The notes beneath the pieces are model-generated. The model was not told the origin of the DNA. It searched no databases and saw only the letters and a list, made by a program, of their open reading frames with translations. A program made the position numbers and the translations under genes. Below, piece after piece: positions 23,251-34,196 of a stretch of 64,000 nucleotides of DNA. Position 1 is the first letter of the stretch. Each line of letters starts with the position of its first letter. The DNA is from Argopecten irradians (lineage: Eukaryota > Mollusca > Bivalvia > Pectinida > Pectinidae): the NCBI RefSeq assembly GCF_041381155.1, contig NC_091135.1, forward strand, positions 7,245,620-7,309,619, given 5' to 3'.

Positions 23251-26200
23251 CAATTTATGACCCCGTAACATGGTTCACATGCATGTTAACTGGTAGATCA
23301 ATTACCATTTAAATACAGTTCAATCCTCTGATTTTGACGTTGATAGCAAACTCAATCAGACAATGTGATATGCGAAATATACAAATTAAATGCATATCTT
23401 CATCAAAAATTTATTTTGATTCTCTCTTTATTAAATGTTTTGAAAACTTGAAAATATAGGACCTATAGCCTTGAATGTTATTGTCGCATTTTGATCATTA
23501 TGTTGCAATGGCTATATGGCCATAATGCCCTGGGTGATTCAATGAGCAGCTGTGTTTTGATATTACGGTACCGATGTATGGGAACTGTATAACGCCAATT
23601 ATCGAATGACTTTTACTTGTTCTAAAATAGACGAGTTAGTACCAAATGTTTTTTTTTCCAAATGTGTTATTGATAGGGCGTGTAGTGATGATTGGGGCTC
23701 CGATTATGCATTAGAAATTAAAGAATTAAAGATGTACAACCGCCGACAGAGTATACACGGTACTCATCATTTGAAAAAAAATTATGGGTGTTTAATTGTG
23801 TATATTTACATTTTTTGTATGTCAAATTAACAAAAAAAATAGCTTTTGGTGCATACGCAATCAGTACTTCATTCCATATAGGACATAGTGTCACGGACTT
23901 TTTTGGGACGCAATTAACTATTTGAAATCATATGAAGATTTCGTTTTGATCTTTTTAATGAAATAATAAATGGTTACCTGTCTTGTTGTTTGATTGGTCT
24001 CGAAATACAATATACATAACTTAATACTATGTAGATCCCTTCTGTACTTGATATATGTTTCTACTATAATAACAGTTATTCCGTCTTTGCATATTACAGA
24101 GTTAGCTCTCTTGCGGGTAGGTATCCATTGTGACGTCATTATTTTGAGAGCGCAATTCACGTCGTTTTCTCCGTTTTATGACGTTACGCAAACAAACACA
24201 TGACGTCACAATCAATAACTACCCGCAAGGGCAGATAACTCTGTAATATGCAAAAGCAGAAGTTTGCCCTTTTGTCCTGTCGAACCTGGACCTTGCGACG
24301 TTTCTTCTGAAATCACTTATCGCATCTCTAACCAACTAGTATTTGACTGAGAGGAAGATTACTACCTATCTTATCTTCCCAATACTTTTGGTAACACTAG
24401 CTGATCTTCCTGGAGATTTTAGATTATATTCCTTAACACACATAACTATTGGGAAAGCATACTCTGTATAGATGCTTCTGGGCCCAGTTTCGCCAACATT
24501 TCTTAACTTTAAGGTATAGATGTTTTCCTTAACATTTCTCCCCATATGAAAACATTACAGATATTAAGGAAGGCTACCTCATTTTCGATGTTTCTTAATG
24601 TAATGGGGAATTTTGAATTTAGTAATTCCTTGAATGTTGATGAAACTTGTCCCAGGTTCTTAATTAGTTCTAAAAGTCAGAATTACATGGTGACAGCAAA
24701 CTCGTTAAGATACCAAATAGTCGGCTATTTTTTTCGTCCAAAAAAGCGTTCTACCACATTAAAATGCAATGTTATATAGGTATCCAGTTTTTAGTTTGGA
24801 CATGCTATATTTCCAATTATTTTCACAACAATTGAAAAAAAAATACATAACTTTACCTCTAATGTCCGATCGGAAGTGTGCAAGGAGTCTCAGGACCTGG
24901 AGTGCCGAAAGCCTTATCGAAAATGTGAAAATACCTCCTATAACAAATGGGAACTGAAATAATATTTTAATCAGGGCGACCATCTCCAAAACTTTTTCTC
25001 CAACCTCGGACAGGGAAATCTTACATGATACCCCGTGCTAGATTTTTCTATTTCGTCCGATCTATCTGGTACCTTCATATAACAGTCCGTGTATATATAT
25101 GACGGTGACGTCACACGCTTAAGATACCCAATATTACTAGAAATATGTGCATTCGGTCATTTACCTTGCATTGTCTCTTTCAAACCTATCCACCATAGAC
25201 ATAGGTTAAGGAGCAGAATACATTCTGTAAATACAAACATTGTGTACTTTACGAAATATAATTATCTGAAAGCTTGATAGTATAGGAATTATTTTGATAA
25301 CCAAATAAAACTTCTAAGGTCAATACAACACTGTACCCGTAAGACTAAATGGTGAAGAGTTATTAGTATAATGTCAGCAACCTAGCTATTCACTTCAGTC
25401 TCTGTTACTATGACTTTCAAAAACAAAGAATAAACCATCTTACAAGCCATATATAAATGTATCGAACAACGGCTGAGACCACGCTGTCCGTTTTTAACTA
25501 GTGTATTATGTTATTTTAATGTGAAGCGTGACTATTTTTTCTCCGGTAAAGCTGTGTATTGAAGTATATATATTGATATAAAGATTTAGTAGAAAATAAT
25601 TATACAAGGGTTGCATCGATATTTTCTTTAGATTAATGAAAATAATTCTGCTGTAGTCTAAGTCCAGTAATGGCGCCATCAGCGACGAACAGGCATAAAC
25701 ATGTCAATAACGGGAGATAACCGTGAAATGTTCACCTGGTCAAAACGAAACAAGGATGGTTTAACAAAACAAGGACGTTTATAAGAGACCACTCGAGAAA
25801 CAACTGATTTAAGAACAATCTCTACACAATGGGTTCAATGTATACTACATCACCGGAGAACATTTAGTACTTTATCAATACCGTAAGAAAAGTGGCACAC
25901 CATATTATATTTTACAATACGAGATAATACGTTTTTTTGTGTAGGCTCTTAGCCAAATATATCATTTGTCGTGTCTATTTGTATTATTATTTCTTTTAGA
26001 TTGTAATTTGTTTCCACTATTGTTTTGCTGTAGATTTGCATTGAATTACAAATCGAATAAACAAATAGTGTAAATTCAATATATTTTTTATCAATACGAC
26101 AATCAAAAGACAGAGTGGTGGACACGTTATATACATACAAAACGAAAGTAGATCGTTCTATTGTTTATTGTTTTGTTGCTAAGGTGCATGCGTGGATTTA

Positions 26201-26802
26201 GAATATAATTATGCTCAAACAAATGGGATAAAATATGGTTGCATATGCTAACTTGATGTTAACTCAGGAATCGATCAAATTGTATGTTGATATAAATACT
26301 GCCATATGTATTATAGTCTATAATCAAATCTAAACTATCAGGTTGGTGCACCATTGACATAAAACCGTGCTAATTAAAAAGGGAAATAACGATACAGAAT
26401 ATACCAACTTGTTTATGTTTATATGGTAGACATATTCGTAAATTTGCATCTTGAATTTTAATATATTTGTTATACCAGAATTAATTAAAGATATATATCC
26501 ATCTCAGATCTGAGATTTTACCTATACTTCACCTATCATCATAATATAATCATAATATATGATATTAATGATAACGCTTTGTTTATTTCTTATTTTTAAT
26601 AACTTTTTAATGTGGGCATTGAAACATTGAAAAATCGCGATTGGATACACAGCTATGTGATTCTTTATGACATATATCAGGACAGAAAACGTAGAAATGG
26701 ATAATATACTAAGCGTTATATCTTGTTAACCACGCCATAGGAAGATGTCTCAATACGAAACTTTTTTTACATGACTTCCTACAGAAAAAACGTTTGAAGA
26801 GG
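23251..26802. other. Intergenic upstream of Hsp70 copy 3
   Basis: AT-rich, no gene recognised. It contains the inverted-repeat element at 24086-24254 and AGGGA(G/A)ATAAC strings near 25705 and 26380, similar to those upstream of copies 1 and 2. Small open frames here have no recognisable motif. Confidence 0.5.
24086..24254. mobile_element. MITE with about 53-bp terminal inverted repeats
   Basis: The left arm (24086-24138) TTTGCATATTACAGAGTTAG...CTTGCGGGTAG...TGTGACGTCA is the inverse of the right arm (24201-24254) TGACGTCACA...CTACCCGCAAG...CTCTGTAATATGCAAA. The short centre has no coding frame. The arms end in CRE-like TGACGTCA palindromes facing each other. Confidence 0.85.
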
Positions 26803-29800
26803 ATGGCTCGTCGCCGCTGTGGTGATCGACTAGTCGTGGCAGCAATAGATTTTGGTACAACGTATTCTGGTTATGCCTACTCCTTCAAAAATGAGTTCGA
26901 GAAAAATCCATTGGAGATACGCACATGTCAAAAATGGCAGAATAGTGCAGGATTAAATGCGTACAAAGGTATATATTTATTTGTTAAGGCGATTCTTAGG
27001 CTTGGAGTCAGGTTTCAGGAAAGAACAAAATTAGGGTATGAATGTCATTTCGAGTGTCGCGATTAAAATACAAAGATATATACATATGTAACATTAAATA
27101 TTCGTATGCCTTCCCTTTATTTCATCTGTTAATTTCAAACCTCTTATATTGTGCAGCAATGATTTCAATTCATATATAAGAAGTACCTTGATGTTTGTTT
27201 TAAAATAAAACAACATATTAAAAGCGTTAATGTTATAATCCACAAATAATCAATGACTTCTGTAATTGTAATTTGTAATTTGTGTCATTTGTTTTGAAAC
27301 CGGTCATGCCAACAATCTCAGTGCTTGTGTGCTGCTCATCACTACACTAAAACATAGACTCAGTGCACATTATTAATTTTTATAAAAAATGTGTGTTAAA
27401 GTGAACAGTCGGGCAAGGATGGCTAAAGTCGGTAAAAATGGTGTGAATGTATCCAGTATAATATCTTATGAAATGGAAAAATAAAATCTCTCGTCAAAAT
27501 CTGTCTGCGTACGAAGAAATTAATTTAAAGTATAGAAATTCTAAAACGTCCTCCCGGCTCACTATGTCCGTGGTTACATTTCCACGCAGCCTCGCTTTCA
27601 ATGCTTTCAAATTTTCTTTACTTTAATGGTCAGAACTGGGAAACTAAGCAGAACTTGACCGTCGTATTAATATGTGAGAACTTTTGAAAGGCCAATGAAC
27701 GCATTTAGACTGGTTTTCTTTGCCCGACTATTCACATTAAATGTATAAATGTATATATTTCAGTTCCATCATCGATCTTGTTTGACAACGAAGGAACATT
27801 TAAATCATTTGGATTCACAGCTGAAACCGAATACAACGATTTAGTGGATGAAGAGATGGAACAAGGTTGGAGATTTTTCAGAAGGTTCAAGATGAGTCTT
27901 TATCGTGAAATGAATACCGAGGTATGTACACTGCTCCTTTCCCTATTTCAGTGTTAGGGAACTCCAATGCCTCCTCTATGTTATGTGATGCTTTGTGTAG
28001 TAAACTGATTAACTACGTGTTAGTACGATATTCATTAGGGTTAATTGCGCTCCATTGTGTTATATAGTTTAATATTGTGTCTGTTTTGTCCCGCATTACT
28101 GTTCGTATCCTATTATGTAATCGTGTTCGTTTCGTATGTCTTGATAAAGGGGCAGATCGCCTCGAAAATTTGACAATTTTGTTTTGTCCACACGGTTGGA
28201 ATTACTTCCTTGTCCCATATTATATTAATAGGGTTAGACGGGACAGTGTATTCTAATTATACCGGTGTCATTACTTTCCAATAACAAGCTACATGAGATA
28301 GCTCTCGGCAAAGCCTCGTGTTTGATAACTTAATTTAGACTCATTACACTCGGGTTTAAATTGTCCTGTCTTACGCAAAAGGGGGATAAAAGATTATATT
28401 TGCATTTACTTGTAATTTCTACTATATAAACTAACCAAGGCAAATTGAAGGATATGAAGGTATAACCGACACCCAAAACGTGACCTTTATGACGTCACTA
28501 ATGTTGACATGGTGATGTCAACTGATCAACTAATCGTGTGGATTAAATCGTCGTTGATAAACGGTTTCCATGGTCTAGCTTAAACAATGTTAATTCAGAA
28601 ACCCTAAAAAGAGTTGATAATGTAAATATAAGCATTAAACTATCTTCCTTTGGCATCTATGGTTTATATAAATGTCAAAGCTTTTCAGACAATCATCCCA
28701 TAATGCGTTAGTTTTCTGCGAGGCACTTATAATAGTTACATAGAATACCGTGTCTATTCAAGAACATTGGTCACTATTTTATCATAATAATGTTACTCTT
28801 TTATTGGATATCTTCCATACATCTGTTGCATTCTCGGTTGATGCTATGATCGATATATGATATGCATATAAACATAATTATATGTTACAGAAAGGAGGTC
28901 GATTATGTCGTAATCTTAAGCTTAAAGACGAGCAAGGGCGTAGGATGTCTGCCATGGATGTATTCAGTGCTGCAATTCTTTTCCTCAAAGACCATTTCCT
29001 TACGACTCTGAAAGATGCCTTCGTCGGCATAAAACCTGATGATGTTCATTGGATATTAACTGTTCCAGCTATCTGGTCCGATGCTGCAAAACAGTTCATG
29101 CGCGAAGCCGCAAAAAAGGTACGCAAGTTTCATAATTTCTTTAACAAAACAGCTTTGTTTTCTTCTGAATACCAATTAAGACCATATAGTATCACATACA
29201 AAAATATCGCATAGTTTTATGGATAAGAGCTTCCAGCTTGATTCTCGAATAAAAATATTCCAAAACTTTCCAAGTCTAGATCTATGACCTATGTAAACTC
29301 TATTTGAAATGATACTTCAAATGAGTTCCATAGACCACCACAACAGCTGATGTTTCTACTCCGCAAACATTCCAAATATCTTAAAATGAACGTCACATTT
29401 GATTTTAGACAGTGCCCTTAAGATGTTCAATGATCTCTTAGTTACATTTTGTAAGACCTAAACTATAAAATAAAGTCGGTGTCGCTATACTATTATACAA
29501 ATATTGACTTTTTGAAGGTTTTTTTAGAGGTAATATTCATCGATGCCGAAGGCCGAATGATATATCACCTTTCAACGGTTTAAAAATTCCTCGTATTAAC
29601 CTACAAAAAGTCAATAATTGATTTGTTATATAAAATGATACAAATTTGGAATGCTTTTAAAGCACGGACATCCCAATGACTAAACAAAAAGTCGTCAAGA
29701 AAATCTTCATCCACGTATCCTCAGTAGGTACCTATAGTACTTCTGCTATGCTTTTTCACATTACAATATTCGAAAAATATCTTTTCTAATCCCACCACAC

Positions 29801-32430
29801 TGTTGTCTGCCATGTTTGATTTGGCAAAAGTCCGATGATCGGCATTGCTTTATTTTGATTGGTCAAAAATTTAGAGAAGACAGGTGTCTATTTATAGCCA
29901 TGTGACCGGATTTGCAATATCAACCTTTGAATAGTTTAAGGTTAACATTGCATTCTGTCCAAGCGGATTAAGCCAATCAGATAACGGCAAAACTCAGTCA
30001 TCTATCAAACAGAAATCTCAACTTGAAAAAATTATAAAAAGGGAACTATACTTTATGCTACTTAACATGTAAAAACAGTATAACATTTTTATTATTTCAT
30101 ATTATTTATAAGTAATGATATTGGGAAAGAAAATACAGGTACACTGGGATCTCAAAACGTATTAAAGATTATGTCGCTGTTACAAACAAAGGCACATGTT
30201 ATTCATATAGGAAATATTCCATTTCCTATAACATTTTTTTGAGAGGAAAATCATACGAAATGTATATAATATGTACGCATATTCGTGAAATAATGCGAGG
30301 AGTAGAGAACCAGTTGTTACAATTGTACAGAAATGGAAATTAAATTTCATTTATTTGTAACTTGTATCAAAAATTCTGAAACCTTGAAGACATAGGCGAA
30401 ATTTAAGAAACACAATTTTTGTCTTTATTCAGGCTGGCATAAAAGACAATCAGCTAGATTTGGCATTAGAGCCGGAAGCCGCTGCTGTCTATTGCAAAGA
30501 AATAACGGTGAAAACTAAATCGGGGAAAGAGGGCTCGAAAGAGTTATCGGCGTTCTCACCGGGCGAAAAATTTCTTCTTATTGATATTTGAGGTACTGTT
30601 CTATAGATGTATTTGTATGTTTGAATAATTATGTCTTTTTCCAGTGCACCATTGCCTTAACATTGCAAGTCATTTGCAGCTATAAGATATCGCAAATGTC
30701 TTTACTAAGATGAAGATAATCAGCTTAAAGTTACCGTACCATTAACAATCGCTTGCGTCGCATGAGAGGTCAAACTTTTTACCGACAGTTGAAAACGGAA
30801 TGAAAATCATATTTTTGCCTGATTTGAACAACATTAAACATGTATTATAAATCAAATACGTGGCTATTATTTGACAGAGTGTAGTTTTAATATTGAATAT
30901 TAAACCTTGGAAGTTTTACCCGAAGTTTTCATCTCATTCAACGACATTCTAGCTTTAACAATGACGCTATACAAACCTGACATACCTCATCTGGTGACAT
31001 TATATGAGACACTGTCAATGAGTTACATGTCATATTTTGTACTGAGCTCTTAGTAAGGCCAAACGGTGTTTTTTTGGGGGGTTTTTTTTTTCATAGACTA
31101 TGATTTGCTTTATCCAGATAAAAAGATCTGAGAACCAACCCCACATAGGCTCTGCTCTGTGTGAGTTGACACAGCGGGGAAAGATTGGAAGTATGATATC
31201 AATAAGGAATAAGTTAGCATAGAATCAACTACAAAACTTAATTCCCTAGCTCGAGTCATCCAAATTTAATTTCAAAACGCCACGTTTACATGATTCAGTA
31301 CAAATGTGCCCAGCTCGGTTTTCTATTCAATATACAGTTTGATAATAAATCATGATGATTCTATGAAATTGTCTGTCATACTGACAAATAAATTTTGTTT
31401 CTTAGGAGGTACAGTGGACATTACTTGTCATCAAGTGTTGAATGACGGTACACTGAAGGAGATACATCCACCCACAGGGGGGCCATGGGGCGGCACAGTT
31501 GTGGATGAAGAATATTTCTGCTTTTTGGAGGATCTGATAGGAAGAGAGGCATGGAAAGACTTCTTAGAGAATAACAAAAGCGAGAAACTTGAACTCGAAT
31601 CAGAATTTGAAAAGCAGAAAAGAGACCTGGGAAAAGATGACAAGATATCACTTAAAGTAGGAGCCATATTTACTAAAGCATGTAAGAAAATAAATGCAAA
31701 ATATTCATCAACTGTTGAGGTTTTGAATAAAAAACTGAAGGTTGACAAAAGTGTGGTTATTGGCTTCTTCGAAAGTCCAATGAATGACATAATTGAACAT
31801 GTTGAACGCATGTTCATGAAAAGGTCGTTACGTTCTGTGTCAACCATCTTGATGGTTGGTGGGTTTTCTGAGTCGGACCTTATTAAGGAAAGAATAGAAC
31901 AGGCTTTTCCTGGCAAAAACGTCATCCGACCTTTTGATGCAAGCATCGCTGTACTGAAAGGTGCAGTAATATTTGGACATCTACCACAGACCATCAACGA
32001 AAGGACCAGCCCTCGAACATATGGGGTATGTGTCAGTGTGCCATTTGACAGCAAGGTACATCCCAAGAAAAACTTAACAATCACCGGGGGATGTGAAATG
32101 GCTACTGACATTTTCAGAGTTATGGTGAAGATTGGCCAGCCTGTGAAAATGGGGACGACCAAGGTAGAACACGTTTTTCGGCCAGCAAGTAAATACGATA
32201 CGGTTGCCACCGTTGAATTGTACGAGTCCACAGAAGAGTCTCCAAAATATACGAATGACCCCAGGTGCCGGCGATTAGGAATTCTAGAGGTGCAGATACC
32301 GGACACAACCAAAGGAAAGGAGCGGAGAATTGTGGTAGCAGCGCACTTCGGGCATACAGAACTGAAATTCACAGCAGCTGAAGAGGGGACTAACCACAAA
32401 GCAGAAGCCACATTTGACTGTCTTACATGA
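26803..32430 (+). CDS. HSPA12: HSPA12-like Hsp70, copy 3, open except one in-frame TGA
   Basis: Five exons, 26803-26968, 27764-27921, 28891-29118, 30433-30592 and 31406-32430, join in the same phases as copy 2 (579 codons with the stop). Motifs are DFGTTYSG in exon 1, LTVPAIWSDAAKQ in exon 3, GGTVDITC at the start of exon 5 and MVGGFSESDL later in exon 5. Exon 3 is 9 bases shorter than in copy 2, without loss of frame. The last codon of exon 4 (30589-30591) is TGA, where copies 1 and 2 have GGA or GGC. This is the first glycine of phosphate-2, so the encoded motif reads DI-stop-GGTVD. The rest is well preserved, so the gene may be a very young pseudogene, a polymorphic null or a base-call error. 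Exon 2 is preceded within 24 bases by a TTAA-flanked MITE. Confidence 0.85.
27396..27740. mobile_element. TTAA-flanked MITE (piggyBac-like target site), copy A
   Basis: The element begins TTAAAGTGAACAGTCGGGCAA and ends CCCGACTATTCACATTAA, so it has inverted ends of about 20 bases and TTAA on both sides. The inside is noncoding. A second copy in reverse orientation lies at 43622-43967, with the same inner strings (for example AAGTATAGAAATTCTAAAACGT against its inverse). It sits in intron 1 of Hsp70 copy 3 and ends 24 bases before exon 2. Confidence 0.88.
29503..29617. repeat. Inverted repeat in intron 3 of Hsp70 copy 3
   Basis: ATTGACTTTTTGAAGGTT at the left and AACCTACAAAAAGTCAAT at the right are inverse to each other, about 80 bases apart. 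The centre holds GATGCCGAAGGCC. It is a small foldback or MITE relic. Confidence 0.6.
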
Positions 32431-34196
32431 AACCATGACTTTTGTTTTATCCTATAAACCCATATACGTTTCCATACATTTTATATACAAGATGGCGCTG
32501 TACTAGCAGGCTGTGGTTTAGGTGTACCATAGATATTCATAATTCATAATTTCTATGGAGTGATATCATTTGTGCTTTTGAAAGTGGGAAAAGACAGTTG
32601 TAGCGGTCTGTTCAGGTCATGATTGATGAACATATATGATATTTACTTGGCTTTCGCGATAAATTGATGTCGACGTATATGCCTTCTATACTGATGATAT
32701 GATCTTAAATGAATGATCATGTCATGAAGTATAAATAATATTTATTGCTGTATATTACATATAAACTTATATACAAATTCAAGGACTAGAAAGTTAAGAA
32801 GTTTATCATTTGATTAGTAAAAATGCCAACGAGACCTTTTGAAACCGAAAAAGTGTGCAAGAAGCGTTAACTTGTGAAACGCCCTTAAAATTTACGTACA
32901 CGTAAAGATACGGGAACGTTAGTCCTACGTTTACCCTGGAGCCCAACACTATCTGCGTGAAATAAAGAAATTAACTTTTTGGGCTATTTTAAGTAGATGT
33001 TTTCCTTATTCTGACAATTGTTGGTGCTAAGCAGAGATCCATTCTATGTCCTTAATTGTCAAAACATTGTTAAGAGATGACTTTTCAAATATTGCTGAAC
33101 CATAAATGACTTATTTTGCCATATGTATATGCATTTGTTTTATCAGACGTCATATATGTAGATATATACTGAAACCTTGATAAGGTACATCGGTAGATAG
33201 TAGCATACTAGCATTGGGATAAATGACAAAAAATACTTCATGCTATCATAAGTATTGACAGTGCGATACTAGTTTGTCTAAGTATTTAGGTGTTGATTTT
33301 TTTTCTTTTACATGATGAAAACAAAACAAAAGATCAAAGAGATTTCTAAATATCACCCTCCATTGCTAAACTTCATATTAAAAGTGGATATTTTCGTGTT
33401 TTTTTTATTTTCCATTAATTTGTTTTGTTTGTTTGATTAATTAACGTTTTATTAACAGCCAAGGTCGTGAAAGGACGGCCTTCCATGTGTGCGGTGTGTT
33501 GCGTGTATGAAGTGCGTGGTGCATGTTTTAGAAGACTACGGTATGTTCGAGTTGTATCATCTTTTAAAGTGGATCTCAATCCCTTTTTATAGTGCTATAT
33601 CACTGAACACCGAGCAACAAACCCCATCCGGTCAAGTTAATGCTGAAGGAGCAGAAACTACCACTTTTATAGACTTGGTGCGTCTCGGCCTGGGGACAGA
33701 ACCCAGAGCCTAAATCACATGAGCGAACGCTCAACATAAGGACTAAAGTGAGGCGGTGTCAATCGAGACGTTAAGAAAAAAGTAAAATAGGAAGAAAGAA
33801 AAGATAAATCCTGAATTTAGTAGCATTTTACGATCATGAAATAAGGGCAGCAGGTATAATTCTGACGCCCTACCTGCCGGAGGTACAAATCTTAATGGAC
33901 ACCTCATTTACGAAACCAAGATAATAACATCTACGCTTGTGATGATTCACAATATCCTTTGGAAGTGTGAAGTCCCGTACATTGTAGAAACTTCATAGTG
34001 TCCACTTACTTTCAGCCTACAAGAACCGGCATATTTTCTTTTTTGTTCCTTCGAAACAATATTTGTGACCGTATACATTGTACCATCATAATATATTGTG
34101 AACTTGGCTTGGTAATTGTGGTGCCCGTTAAGGCCTGGTTGCGTTATAAGCCTAACATACTTTAAAATAAAAACTTTAATATTTAGAATCTGAAGA
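32431..34196. other. Intergenic between Hsp70 copy 3 and the HACL1 3' end
   Basis: AT-rich. An AATAAA near 32960 could be a late polyadenylation signal for Hsp70 copy 3. A SINE lies at 33419-33780. Nothing else was recognised. Confidence 0.5.
33419..33780 (-). mobile_element. tRNA-derived SINE, near full length
   Basis: Read on the minus strand, the head (right end) carries TAGTCCTTATGTTGAGCG as an A box and GGGTTCTGTCCCC as a B box, that is, a tRNA-like Pol III promoter. The body runs to a 3' end of TTAATCAAACAAACAAA. The length is about 360 bases. Related pieces lie at 36690-36965, 37000-37380 and 42368-42475, all in this orientation. Confidence 0.75.

Noticed and set aside
30589-30591. 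TGA as a selenocysteine codon in Hsp70 copy 3
   Set aside because: The paralogues have glycine there, the position is a structural phosphate-loop glycine, and no selenoprotein-like context is seen.
31431-32411. Long antisense open frame (326 codons) opposite exon 5 of Hsp70 copy 3, with shorter counterparts at 19048-19677 and 9349-9798
   Set aside because: It mirrors the Hsp70 exon in each paralogue and carries no motif. Its openness follows from the codon use of the sense strand.
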